This document shows, in pieces, positions 1 through 12,079 of a stretch of 64,000 nt of DNA; positions within the stretch are counted from its first letter, which is position 1; every line of letters starts with the position of its first letter. Source of the DNA: Dipylidium caninum (Eukaryota; Platyhelminthes; Cestoda; Cyclophyllidea; Dipylidiidae); the NCBI GenBank assembly GCA_017562135.1, contig QEYB01001436.1, forward strand, positions 186,001 to 250,000, read 5' to 3'. Position numbers and translations under genes: made by a program. The notes under the pieces were generated by a model. It was not told the DNA's origin and ran no database searches. It saw nothing but the letters and a program-made list of their open reading frames with translations.

Positions 1-1448
1 AAGTGCCGACCTCCCACTGCAGTGGAGCCGCAGACGGGCGGCAGGCGCGAAAAGACGGTCGACAGGGAGCCACGACGTGGCAGAATCGGCCCCTGGATGG
101 ACGACGGCCGTAAAGAGGATTCCATTCCAGAATGCAAACCGCCTTTCCTCTCGTCCCTCGCTTTCACGCCCGCCGATTGCCCTACCGGCTGAATTTCGGC
201 CCCGAGCCGCTCCCCGTCTGCGCTGGCGGCGAAGATATCTTCGCCAGTCCAGACGCCCAAGGGAAAAATGCATTCACATATTTACTCTGCATAATTAGCG
301 CAGGAGCTAATTTTAGATTTTAAAAAAAGCTCCCAAAAGGGCTACTTTCGCCCGACCCGTAACAAGTTTCTGCGACCGCCTGTCGAAAAAGGCTGTTGGC
401 TGCATCGTGACATGGGAGAGAAACTCCGCCCGGCCACGGCCGCCGCCGCCACGAGCGCCGATGCGACGGTTAGCACGGCCTGACGCCCTCAGATCGCCTG
501 CCCCGAGGCCACGGGGCGGAGCGGTTGGCCGACAGGGCCAACGTGTCGGGTCGTGCACGCCGAACAGTCGGCGGGTCTTCCCAGTCGAGAGGCGCGGATT
601 CCCACTGGCATGCCAAATTTCCCCGGTTCGCCCCTCCCGACCGCCGACTCTCGCGTTCTGTCTACTCCCCCGGGGGTTGGGCTCGTTTACTCCCGCCCCA
701 ACTGCGCAGTAGTCGGAGACGCGGAGGGGAGCGCGAGAAGCGACTCAGGACCGGCTTTGCCCGGCCCCTACCATCTCCGCGTGTATCGGCGGCGGCGGCG
801 GAGAAGGAGGCGAAGGATTTGCTCGGCTTAGACACACACGCGGGACCGGATTAGGGGAGGAGGCCTTTCCAGAGAGACGGTCCCTTTTAAACTATTTCAA
901 GAAGGTGGCACAAATATCTTCTTGAGAAGGTGCTCCACACCCCGCCGCGCTCCATGTGAATGTAATCGTCGGCCACGGTGCGTCGGAGGCAAAAGTGACC
1001 TCACCGAGTCCGCGCTTTAGTGATGGATGAGCTCCAACCGCGGCGACCTCCAATCCTCCCCCCAGCGCAAACATCGGGGAATGAGGACTGCGGCGTGGCC
1101 ATCACGCAGCCAAGTCCTCGAACATCGTCACGTCATCGTCAGTGGTCGGATAACCTCCGACTGGGCGAAGTCTCGGGCAGTGCCGCTTTCCAACACGCCG
1201 TCTCTTGCCCGAATGAGTAGGTGAAACCGCGAGGCAAGAAGAGACGACGCTAACGCGGCTGTCAGGGTTTGGGACCCTCGACGTAGTTCCTGGGAATACC
1301 GAGGCGAGGAGAGCCCGCGGGGAGGGGGGGCGATGAGCCCCATGGACGCCTCGAGCGGCCAAGCACACCCCAGTTAGAAGGACGGGGGAGGCGGGAGCGA
1401 GCAGAGGGCGGACGACGCGCGAGAAGTGGGCAGATTGGGGAGACGTAC
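1..1448. other. Intron or unresolved sequence left of RhoGAP exon
   Basis: GC-rich sequence downstream of the last recognisable RhoGAP exon on the minus strand. That exon ends at a strong GTACGT donor, so this stretch should be the start of the next intron and the gene continues beyond the left edge. I found no exon here that continues the GAP domain. Open frames on both strands look like by-products of high GC. Confidence 0.5.
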
Positions 1449-4400
1449 TCGATGAAGAGGTCCACCTGGCCCCGTTCCACGGGCGAGGGCGGCAACATCC
1501 CGAAGTCGCAGAGGAAGCCCCTCTTTTCGGAGAGGAGGGCGGACACGAAGAGTCCGTTCTCGCCGTTCCCCCTGCAGCCGACAACGTGCTCCCCTGTTCT
1601 CGCCACCACGTCCATGTGGGAGCTCTGGAAGCCCGGGGCGTGTTGCAGTTTGCTCGGCAGACGATGCTGCACGGGAGTCGCGACGGCGTTGGTGGTGCTG
1701 AGGGAGGCGAAGGGGGACGCCGAGGCGGAGGCAAAGGAGGCGGAAGCTGAGGCTGGGCCGCGTTGCAGAGGGGAGTGGGGCGCGCTCGGGGACACAGCCG
1801 CCATCAGGAGGCGGCGCTCGTTGTCCTCTCCGAAGATGCCGCCTGGGACACTGAGTAGGAAGCGTTTGGCCACGTTGGCCACCGTGTAGACGTTGTAATC
1901 CGACCAGTCCACCACCTCGCCCTTCTCCAAACTGGAACCGATGATCTACAAGTTGCAGGAAAACACTTTTCCCAGTCTGCGCTCTGATCGCCAACTCGCG
2001 GGGCACCGGCCCCCCCACCCCGCAGCCCCGATTGTCCCAAGCGAACACGAGACGGCGTCGCGGCTCCCGTCCGCCTACGCAGAGGCGGGGTGGCCACGTC
2101 CGCGGGCGCACTCCTCCTTCGTCGACCCTTCGGTCGGACCCGCCGACAAGTGTCCGCCTCGCACCGTGTTCGGCGCCGCTGTGTTCTCCCGAGCGCAGAA
2201 AACAGGACGGTTTTTTGAAGTCGTATGACCGCATGCGGCAGGGCAGTCGGAAGCGCATGAAAATGATGCCTCCGCTCGGCGTGGGCCGCGCACATGTCGG
2301 CGGCGGCATCAGGCACCGTCCGCCGCGGGGCGCGGGCAGCGGAGCTGGTGCCTGGGCGAGTGTAGCCGCGTGTGACCGGCCCACGCAGCACGGCGGGGGC
2401 GTCGGCCATGCCGAAGGAGTCGCCGGCAGTCTCGACGGTCTTCGGGCGTGCTGCCCTCGTCCCGAGCGTCCTCCGCCCCCGCGCCTCCCGTCCACGCCCG
2501 GTGCCCTCGGGGTCCGCGGTGTCGGGGACAGGACGCACATCTGGGCCCAATTTGCCCTCCCGTCCTCAATATTTACGGCCAACAGACGGGCTATTAATAT
2601 GCCTCAGTCCTCGTCTCCACCCGCCTCCTCCTCCACCTCCTCGGTCTTCGGGCCCTGTCTTCCCACCAGCGGCCTTTCACTTGTCCACTTTCGAGAACGA
2701 GGGACAGTCAGCGCTGGTGTCGGCCGCGGGGCTGGCGAGGTGTGACGAGGTGGGAGACCCTCGTGTTGGTCGGGGCAGTTGGTTGTGTATCGGAAGTGCT
2801 GGACAGACAAACACCGTCTCGAGATTCAAACGCACACCGGCTCCCACGCTTCTGTCCCTCAGCCCTGTGGCGAGAGCACCGGAGAGGGAATTCGAGGACA
2901 CTTGGACCGAGGGGACCCTCTCGGGTCGCCGGTGGCCTCCGCCTCGTCGCTGCACCCCTGGCAGCTGGCGGGAACCGCGAAAAAAGGCGTGAGGCACGAG
3001 GTTTTCTTGGCGCGAGCAAAACGGCCGCGCGGCGTTGGAGTATCATGTTTCGGGAAAAGGCTGCGCGGAAGTGCGCCAAGTGTTTTGCATAATCCCCGGA
3101 CGTAAAGGCGGAGTAAACGAAAACTGCGTTACTCGATACCACCGACGCCGCTTCCGGAAGGTCGGAGCACCTCCTCGCTCCCCGAAATGCGTGTCTTGAT
3201 AAACGTCGCGACTCACTTGCCATTCAGCAGTGGTGCAGAGACAAACTCGGGTTAGTCCCGCCGATCGGCGCATCCTCAGGTCAACTTTTGACTTTTTTCG
3301 GGCCCCCAACGTGGCCGCGTTGGTACCTCGCCAAGCCCGCAGGCGTCGGTAGTATGACGGATCGCGTGGCGTGGCCCAGCGGGCTTTGCGCGAATCAGGG
3401 AAAAGCGGGGAAACGGAATCGCCTCCGCCACGAAAACGGCGTGGGAACGAGGTGACGCGGCTGGAAGAGGAGGCCAGAGGAGTTCGGGACTGGTGAGCGA
3501 TTAAGCCGAGGCAGCGAGGACACTGGCATTTCCGTGGTGGCAGCCACCCACACACACACGCACACAGGCGAAAAGACGGGCAGACACGAGGTGGCGGACA
3601 TCCACAGCCAGACGCTGTCTGCCAGACAGCGGACTAATGGGTCGCCGGTCTGGACTGGCCTCTCCGGCGCGTGGACGTGTTCGGTCGAATGCAGAGCCAC
3701 TCGAGGCGGCGGCAAGGGCCTGTCGCCGGCGCCAAGTGGAGCCAGAAGCCGCACATTTTGAGGCGCGCCCGCGGGAGGGGGAGAAGGGCGGAGGAGGCGG
3801 CATTTCACACAGTCCGGACCGGAGCAACCGCCTCTCGGCGCCCTCGACGTGGCTGGTGGATCCCTGACGGTGACGCGGACGAGACCTCGTCGCACTCCCG
3901 GCCGTGCGTTCAGCCCCCTGAGGGCCGGGGCCGCAGGCACTGTCAAAAAGCGGCGCCTCGGAGCCTGATTTCGCCACAAGACGCGCCGCGCATACTCATT
4001 CAGAGGAGAAACCGCCTCGTATCGTCAAATGAAGAGGTCGGCGCAGTGGTGGTCCAGCATTTTCTGACAGAAGCCTCGGACACGGAGTCCACGCCCAGAA
4101 GCGGCAGGTCTTCGGCTGGCTTCCATGAGCCCAGTGATTTGCGGTGATGACGGCTTAATGTCTATGGATGAACGTGCAATTCGTCTCCTCCGGAGGGGCC
4201 TCGCCGTCCTGCCAATTTGGGCGCACCCGGACAACTCCGTCTCACTGCGTGGCTGAGACGCGTTTACACCTCGCGGGTCGGACAGCGGCCCGGGAGAGTC
4301 GCGCTCCTCCTTCGCTCCGCCCTTCGAGGCCGCCTCCTCCCTCGAAGGTGCTCTCGACAGCCTCCCTGAGGTGGAGGAGGAGGCAGAAGGACCTGGCAGA

Positions 4401-7400
4401 CGTCACTCACGCCAGCTGTGGAGTGGCGGAGGAGTCCACGCAGCGGACAGCCATCGCACGTCGTCCACACCGCCGACTGGCCCGGTGATCTCTTCGCGCG
4501 CGGTGGCAGAATTTCCGGTCCAAGCAGCCTCACGGCGCGTTGAGGCGTCCTGGTAGGAGGGTTGGGCCAAGCGGACGGACTTCCACCGGCCTCCGTGCCC
4601 GCCCGGCCGCCCAGAAGCCTGAACGGCTTTCCCATCGCAGTGTGGGGCGGATTTCCCGCCCATAATTACTCCCATTTTTGATATTAAAACTGCAGTCGGA
4701 GGAAATAACAAGTCCTCCCCTCGCCCCCCGCCCCTCCGCTCCTCCGCACCTCCGGCGACTGACCGTGGCGTGCGTGTAAGTGGGAGGAGTGCGGCGGGTG
4801 CGTCGGGTGCATTCGCAGCCTCGGTCGCACTTGGACGTGCCATCCGCTGCCGCCGCCGCCGCCGCCGCCGCCACTGCAGCGGCAGTCGTGGATGCTAAAA
4901 ATAGCCGGCAGCACAAACAACCGGCAACGTTGCCGCCACCGCCGCCGCCGCCACTGCCATTGCTGCTGGTGATGCCGATTACACCCGCGGGCGTGACGCC
5001 AATGCTGACGACAACAACGACGACTACGACTACAACGACGGCAGCGATGATGATGAGGGTGATGCGAGTGATTGGAAAGTGCGCCGCGCACATGTCCGGT
5101 GAATTAAAGGCAAGTGAAGTGTTCGACGAAGGAGACACTGGCGCCTTTGACTAACGCTTTTGGGACAGAAGGGAGAACGAGAGGCGGGAAATGGCACCAG
5201 AGCCTTCGGGACGCCTCGTGGCCAGCGTGTTTGGGCTCGCGCCAAAGTTGAGCCCAGTGGAAAGCGCTGAGGGCGCCCTTCTGTTGGAACGCCGCGTGGA
5301 TCTCGCAAGGCTGCAGCGCAGAGTGTCACGTCGGACGCGGCAAACCGCGACCGTCTGAGCTTTCAAGTTGCCAATCATGGTTAAACGTCCGGGTGGGCCG
5401 ATCTGGTCGTCGTCTCGCTACAGACTCGCTGGCGCGGTGTCTTCCCACGCATCCGACCGAATCCAATGTGAGGATGCCTCGTCGACCCGCAGACGTCCCA
5501 ACGCTCCACGAACTCGGCCAGGCCACCCACCAACATGCCCGAGCGCCCCGACGGAATGTCCGGAACGATCGCCAGAATAAAAGACAGTCAGCGGGGGACG
5601 AGTTGGTGCTTCGTCTGCCCTCGAGGGGACCCTGCGCACTTCGATCGGGTCGGTTGCTCCCCAGTCGTCGCGTTGCAGGGAGGCGGACCAGCCAAGTGGC
5701 CAACATCGGACGCCCAAGTCCGCCCTCCCGCAGCCCAACGGTCATTCAGGCTGTAAAGTCTCCCCGATGACCCGGGCGGATGGCCTTGGCCGCAATTACT
5801 TCCCCGACTCCGGCCACCCTTCCAGACGCAGCGTCATTCGGCCGCACGGGGAGGAGGAGGAGGAGAAGGCAGCGGCTGCGCCCCTCCTGCCTCGCACGCA
5901 CGATTTGTCCGCGCCGCCCCCACGTCGAAGAGGGCGCAAGTCGGGGCTTGAAAGACTGTTCCAACGCGCGGTCCGTGGGGGCTTCCAGACTCGACTATTT
6001 TCCCAGTGGAGCGGTCTGCTTCTCAGCCCCGCGGGGATCGGACGGACTGTGAGCTGGCGAAGGAGAACGCGCCTCAGCGTCCGACCGCCTAGGCCGATTT
6101 TAAACGGTGGCGTTGGCCCGCCGGGATGGAGGTTTGACTTCTTCCGCCTCGTGATCGGTCGAAAGAACAGGAACAGCCGGCAAGGGAAACTCCCCTCAGC
6201 CGTGTGGAGGCGCTGTTTGCCTCCTCGCGGCCGCGCGAGCGCCTCCTCCGCCTCCTTGCAGCGCACTCCGCTCGCAGACCGGAAGCCTGCGCCCAGGCCA
6301 TGGCTCCGTTGGCAGCCATAAAACGTATTTCGTGCTGCCAGGCTTTATGAGGGCGTGCGGGTGGCGGGACAGGACGGGAAGGGGCGGGATGGGGCGGGGA
6401 GAGACTCAGGCAGTCGAAATTGCCCCACTTTCACCTTCTCTCGCTGTGGGAGAGGCATTTCCTCCCTTCCTCTCCGCTGCCACCGCCCTCCGGCGGGACC
6501 TGAAGACGGCTGCCTCGGCCCGAAGAGGAGAGGCAAGAACGCAATTCCATTTGTTTCTCGCCTCCGTCGCTCTCCATCCCCAAATTCACACGTCGCTTTC
6601 TTTTCAAAAAAACTCGCTCTCCTCAGCGCTCAACGCCGATACTGCGGAAGGAGGAAGTTTAAAAATGAACTCCCAGTTCGTCGATTGTGAGTAAGACAAT
6701 TGTCCATGTGATTCATTCATTCCCACACGGGGAAATGTTCTACGCGGAGGGGGAGCGAGAACGCGGAGCTCGCCGTCATTCCTTCCCGCCCCCCCAGGTC
6801 ACCTGCCCCGGGGGTTCCTCTTTCCTCTTTCCCACCCCCAAGGGCGTTCACGAGGCGCTCGGTCTGCGGGTGGTTTCTGCCAGACGAGGCTGTGCGCACC
6901 GGGGGAAGAAGCAGGGCGCGCGTGTCAGTTTGTCCGTCAGCCGCCATCCCCGTTGTGTCACCTCAGGCAGCCGAAGCGGGGCGGAGGGGCGACGACGATT
7001 CCTCGCCACCGGGAGGGTCGTCGCGACACCGCGCCGCTGCCCGAGGCGACCCCCGTCTTCGGGTGAGTGTCTGGCCGCGAGCCCCGCAGCCGACGAGTCG
7101 TGGCCCCAGCCGGGCCACCGGGGGTCCCACGACTGAATGCGGCAGTAAAGATGGCCGCAGCCCCTCTCCGTCACCCTGTGCGGCGGTGTAGCTCACCTTC
7201 ATTTGGTTGATGTTGCCAGGACGACGAAAGAGGTCGCTGATATGGACACCCTGGCGAGCGAGGAAGGCGAAGAGGGTGAAGATGGGCTCGGGGATGCTGG
7301 TGACTCGACGCGGCGTCCCTTCATCCGCTCCGCCTCCGCCGCTGGCGCCTTCTTCTCCCTCCGTGGCGACCGTGACTGGCGCCGCCGCCGCCGCCGCCGC

Positions 7401-7481
7401 TGCCGCCTCCTCCTCCTCCTCCTCCGCCTCCTCCCCGCGCTCCACGACGGACGATTCGCGTCTCATTTGGACCTCACACTA
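1449..7481 (-). CDS. RhoGAP-domain protein, two exons (partial at its 3' end)
   Basis: A GTPase-activating protein for Rho-family GTPases, expected in the cytosol or at the cell cortex. Exon A (7481 to 7197) opens after a TTTAG acceptor, with an ATG at 7466; it encodes a poly-Glu/poly-Ala stretch and then the start of a RhoGAP fold, SIPEPIFTLFAFLARQGVH. The LFRRPGN motif carries the arginine finger. It ends at AAG/GTGAGC. Exon B (1945 to 1449) starts after a TTGTAG acceptor and continues in phase 0 with EKGEVVDWSDYNVYTVANVA and the conserved KRFL helix, followed by PGGIFG. The spacing across the junction matches the family exactly, so the 5.25 kb intron is well supported. After ERRLL there is a Ser/Ala-rich insertion. 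The rest of the GAP domain lies off the left edge. A possible upstream exon is 8719 to about 8617 (ATG, open to a GAG/GTAAGG donor, compatible phase), but it is weak. I cannot name the subfamily. Confidence 0.75.
3547..3567. repeat. CA dinucleotide microsatellite
   Basis: A short, slightly interrupted (CA)n tract within the RhoGAP intron. Confidence 0.8.
4845..5070. repeat. Cluster of trinucleotide runs
   Basis: Consecutive imperfect triplet runs: CCG/GCC near 4,845-4,875, again CCG/CCA near 4,933-4,958, then ACG/ACA/ACT near 5,005-5,040 and GAT near 5,045-5,070. They lie in the RhoGAP intron. They create long homopolymeric open frames that should not be taken as genes. Confidence 0.8.
4895..4904. 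promoter_or_regulatory. MEF2-type site
   Basis: CTAAAAATAG, a perfect match to the MEF2 consensus YTAWWWWTAR, within GC-rich sequence of the RhoGAP intron. Binding is not shown by sequence alone. Confidence 0.35.
7376..7432. repeat. Coding trinucleotide runs in RhoGAP exon
   Basis: Adjacent GCC and CTC runs. On the minus strand they encode the poly-Glu and poly-Ala stretch just before the RhoGAP domain, so length variation here would change the protein without breaking its frame. Confidence 0.75.
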
Positions 7482-8906
7482 AATTGAAGGCAGCAAAAAA
7501 TTACCCTTGACAACGCATTGTCCATTTCAACGCCACCCGTCCTGTGACGGCCTTTTTCCGCAAAAACCACTGATCCCGGTGAGACGCCTCTGTGGCCTTT
7601 CGCGGAGTCTCGAGACTCGTGTCGGGTCGTAGCGACGGGCAGTCTCGGGGCGAGGCGGTTCACGGCTCCTCGCTCGGCGCCGCCCCGTGGACTACCAACT
7701 CTCGCGAATTGCCTTTGGCGACTGGTGAAGGCCCGATGCTGCGCCCTCGGGTCACCGTCCCTTCAACTTACGACGCAGACATGCCCGGCCCGAACCCAAA
7801 GCAGGCAGCTCCTCCTGCCCCGCCGGGGAAGGCGACCAAGGTCCAGAAAAATGACTTGGAGAGGCGATTCTACATTCATCTGACGTCTCATTTTTCTCGC
7901 CTTCTCTCCCCGAAGGTGACAAGTCACTCGCCGGGAACCTCCGATGTAAAATTGGAGCCAGTCTACCCTTCAACACTATTTAACCGGTAAAAGTTCCACT
8001 TCCGGGCATCATTCACACGCCATTCCGTCCGCGGTCTGGGAGTCCTCTCACGAATTCCCCTGCCGGCCCCCCGAGCACCGTCCCTGCCGCCCGCCCGACG
8101 GCGGGATTCTTTGGCCGCCGGCTGTCAGCGTAGCCCGGGCGAGCGTGGGTGCGCGTCCACCTCCTCCTCCTCCATCCAGGCCTTCGGTGGAGGCGGAGGT
8201 TTCGCCCCGTCACAACGGGCGGTTCGCCTCCAGCGCAGTCGGGGGGGGGGTGAGGGAGGGTGTGGTGCAGCCTCGCTGCGTGTTTGAACGGGTTTCGGCT
8301 GCGGGGGGCGAGAAACGGCGGCGGTGGTGACCACCAGGAGCCGTCAGGGTGGGCGGATGAAGGAAGAACTTCCCCCACCCCCTTCCCATTCCCATTTGTA
8401 CGCAGAAGTATTTCACCGAAGTAATTAAAAATGAATTTCTCGAGACAATAAAGGCCAGTGCATCGCATAAAACATTGCGTAATTAATGGGGAGATTGCAA
8501 AGACTGACCTTTACCCCGCCTCACCTCTCCTAGCCACCCCCACCCCCCCCCCGTCCCGCCTCCACCCGCGCCCCGACCCGCCCCATCGCCTTTTCTCTGC
8601 TGGCACACACGTCTCCTTACCTCCGCCTCGTCCTCCCCTCGGTGCAGCGGTGGCAGTCGGGCGGACGGACGGGCAGACGAACGGACGGTCGGCGGGTGGG
8701 CGACGGGTGGTGCTTGCATGAGGCCACGTCGGGCGACTGCAAAGGATTGCTCATTTCGTGCGCTTGCTTTAAAGGAAGATAAGAATAGTTAGGGGCGAGG
8801 GCAGAAGGCCGAGGCGGAGGGCGGAGGGGGCGGAGGGCGGGGAAAGCAGGGGAACTGGGCCGGAGGCAACTGCGCGAGTGGGGACGTGTGAGGGAAATCC
8901 TCCCGG

Positions 8907-8916
8907 CTATTAATAG
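8907..8916. promoter_or_regulatory. MEF2-type site
   Basis: CTATTAATAG, a perfect consensus match, 1.4 kb upstream of the first clear RhoGAP exon. Confidence 0.35.
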
Positions 8917-11598
8917 CCCCGAAAGAGTCACGCTGTGGGACAGCCAGCAGGCCACGGCTTGGCCGACAAATTGTACCCCTCGGGCAGAAAACACCATTTC
9001 GCCCAAAACCAGGCTAAAAAAAGCTCCCTCTCCGACAGGCGTTTCGGCGTCCCCTTTTTGAAGCGTTTATGCTGGAGGCGACGCAGGCGAGGCGGCGCCC
9101 AACGGTCCGGCGACCGGGAAATCGTGTGCCTCAGGCAGTGCACGCGGAGCCGCATTTTGCCTGCCGTGGCTCCCGCGTGCGCGGCATCGAATGCTCGTCA
9201 GAGACGCCTGTTTGGACTGAAGTTCTGCAACTTTGGTGGCGGGCCGAGCCTCGGGGGTCCCGGCGCTGCCGTCGTCTCTGGTGATGCGCGGATGCTGCAA
9301 CGGACCCTTTGGAGCGTCCGGCGCCGCCCGTGGGCGACCTCCGGACGGGGCGGAGAAGGCCACCAACCGGCGCCGGTGCCAACCCCATTGCCACGCGGCG
9401 CGAAAACTCCTCCTGGCGTAAACGGGCGGCTTGGGGGGGGCGAGTAGGGTTTGGGGTTCCCCACCCTCGCCGCTCGCCCTTCCCGCCGCCGGCGAGGCTC
9501 AAAACTCCGCGCTACATGAGAAAATCACTTTGCCCTTCGTCCTCGCAGTCCGCTCCTCTGCCCGAGCAGGCGGACAGAGATTCGTCCGCGAGATTAGCCC
9601 GCTTCCTGCAGCTTTGGGAAGGGTAAGAAGAGCTCCAACTGGAGACATGAGCCCTCGGCAAATTGTCAGACTGGACGGAAGGGGGAAGAGGAAGGAGAGG
9701 AAGAAGAAGGAGGATGTTTCCCGCTCGGGCGAAGGAGAGGCGGTTGCCAGAGCGAAGGGCTGGCGACCTCTCAGTTGCAGCTGCACTTTAGCACTGGGCG
9801 GTTCTGCGCTGCGACGAGAGACCTGGCATTTAGCGGAGGACGGCACCGGGGGAGGCGGTCCCGAGGGCGAAGTGGAGGACGATGGGAGGCGCGGGACGAA
9901 AAGACGCCGCCACCGCCGCGGCGAGCCGAATGCTTCTGTCCGCGGAGAGGCGGGTTGGGAGGCTGGCCGAAAGCCTTCAGGTGACGGGGATGGACGCGGA
10001 AAGGCGGGCCCGCGAAAGGGACCAGAGTCGGCCTTAGAGCGGCGGAGGAGGGGCTCCGCACCGCGCGAACCACGCGGCTTGGGAGAGGATGAGGCCAAAT
10101 GCCTCTCCCCCAAGACGGGAACTCCTTCTTTCCACTTGGCTCACCGCAGCGCAGTGCGACCCCTCCACGCGCTCATCCACTCCACTCCTCCTCAGTGCCG
10201 CGATGACCCACGAGGGCGCCGCTTTAGTGCCGTCACTCGGCTCAACCAGTCGAGGCTCGGAGTCGCCGTGGCAGGTCAGCCGCAACGAGCCCAGCCGCTC
10301 GGACCTCTGAAAACTCCCGAATCGCGTGACGGGACTCGCACGGCGACAAGAGGAGCAGCATCTCGTCCCCGGAGGCGGAGGAGTCTTCCGCGCCCATGGC
10401 CCATGGTGTCAGCCCTGACGCCAGCCTCTCCTTCTTGGCGATGCGGGGGACTTTTGAGGGGGGGCGGAGATTCCGCGGAAGGCCGCAGAGGCTGTCGGTA
10501 GGCGAGGCTGCCAGTATTTCCTCACAGACCGACTGACCTCTCCCCGCGCTCCTTCCGCGTCCAAAGTGGACTGTTTCTTTCTTCCGTCGTAGAGGGGAAG
10601 AGCGAAGACAGTAAGGACAGCCGCCTTTCCGTCCACGCCCCGTCCCCGGATTCCATCTAAATTGGAAACTAAATTGACGCCGGACGGGGCAAACACGTCT
10701 GATTGAAGTCAATTAGTCGAGTTCGCCGGGTCTGAGCCCCCAGAGCGGTCGACAAGCCGTGCGCTTCTGCCGGCCGCGGACACTTCTGCCCAGTCGGCGG
10801 GTCTCCGTCTCCGAGACGGTCGCCTGGCCTGACCGCCCGGAGGCTCTGGTCTGCGACAGGCGAATGTCAGTTCTTCTCCAGTCGTCGATCCTGCAGACTG
10901 ACGAGGTTGACGCACCGATGAGAACAGGGCGGATGTCTGAGGGAGAAGGCGACAAACCTACGGAGGAGGCGACCGGACTTTCCCATGGCCTGCGACCCCG
11001 TCCGGCCGGGAACACTCTTCTCCCCCTCGCCCACCCTCACGAGCCAGGAGAACCCTTGACGGGGCCAAACACTTTTTCGAGCGGACGATTTCCCACCGCC
11101 GGGCATCTTCTCACCGACTCTCGCATGCCTTCAGGGCTCCGTTGAGGACTTCAGCCACCTCTTCTGAGCTCCCGCTGACCGACGCTAATGGTACGTCCGT
11201 GTGAGTCAAGCGGCGGCGCTAAAGGGAAGCCCTCAACCGACTTCTCCTTCGGCTTAACTGATTGAAAATGATGTTATTTTTTTTGGGGGGGGGGATATCA
11301 CTTGAAAACTGATGCACTCATTTGGCAGTCGCCGGTGAGCGGAGCCGGGAGACGCCAAAGAAGTCGCGGCGTCGGAAAAGCATTGCCGCCTCAGAAGACG
11401 AGGGGCTATGAAAATGCACGAGACTCTAATTTTGGCAGAAAACAAGTGGGCACCGAGGTTCCGCAGACATATCACTGAGGTGAGGCCATGAATTCGCATC
11501 TGTTTTTGAATCAAACTCCGGCGTTGAGCTGCCCTGTCCTACTGAGAAAGGTAGCGCTCTAAAAATCGTTTAGCAACGATTGCGCAGTCCATAAGGGG

Positions 11599-11608
11599 CT
11601 AAAAATAG
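11599..11608. promoter_or_regulatory. MEF2-type site
   Basis: CTAAAAATAG, about 430 bp from the CCAAT cluster at 12.05 kb. Confidence 0.35.
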
Positions 11609-12022
11609 TTGGCATTTGCCTTCTTGATAAAAACCAAGTTTGAGTGAGAAAACTCAGGGATGTTCCAGGCCCGAGAGAGCTGAAGACCAATTTTATACCT
11701 GAGAGGCTCTTACGAAAATGTATAGTAGCGTTCCTTACGTTTCAACTCCACCTTCTACCCCATATTCCACTCAAAATAATGCATCCCAGTGCTCTCACCC
11801 TCAGGGAAAGCAGACAGGAACAGTGACACAGGCCGTTTACCTGTCCACACGACCACACAACACCAAGTTACCACGAGGGGAAGCTCAACCCACTAAGACA
11901 GTGAGTGAAGGGATTAAAAAGAGGTTAAAATCTACCGGAGAGGGGAATCCATGCCTAAATCCCCCAAAACTCCCCATTGTCAGCTTGCCTTGGGATGCCA
12001 AAAGCAGTGCTGCTCGCCTCTG

Positions 12023-12079
12023 ATTGGCTACAGCGTCCCGCGCGTCTGATTGGCTGATGCGAGTAGTGCAATAGCCAAT
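12023..12079 (-). promoter_or_regulatory. CCAAT-box cluster, candidate RhoGAP promoter
   Basis: Two ATTGG motifs (12,023 and 12,049, so CCAAT on the minus strand) lie 26 bp apart, followed by a forward CCAAT at 12,075. Spacing near two helical turns is typical of NF-Y target promoters. The RhoGAP coding exons lie 4.5 kb away on the minus strand, in the direction the two inverted boxes point. A closely similar module is found at 26,366-26,433. Promoter function is inferred. Confidence 0.4.

Larger units (their letters stand above)
1946..7196 (-). other. Large intron of the RhoGAP gene
   Basis: A 5.25 kb GC-rich intron between the two RhoGAP exons. It contains trinucleotide runs near 4,848-5,070 and a MEF2-type site at 4,895. 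I see no coding exon that would fit between the two halves of the domain. The long open frames across 1,374-2,582 have no recognisable protein content. Confidence 0.6.

Noticed and set aside
1374..2582. Minus-strand open frame of 402 codons
   Set aside because: It overlaps the RhoGAP exon in a different frame, and its content is typical of an out-of-frame shadow.
9431..10501. Long plus-strand open frame of 356 codons
   Set aside because: Arg/Gly/Pro-rich with no domain, in GC-rich DNA where stop codons are rare on every frame; other frames across the same place are also open.
11718..12023. Plus-strand open frame of 101 codons rich in Ser, Thr and Pro
   Set aside because: Composition looks protein-like, but there is no recognised family, no clear splice sites and no partner exon, and it overlaps the candidate promoter. 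Not enough to call a gene.
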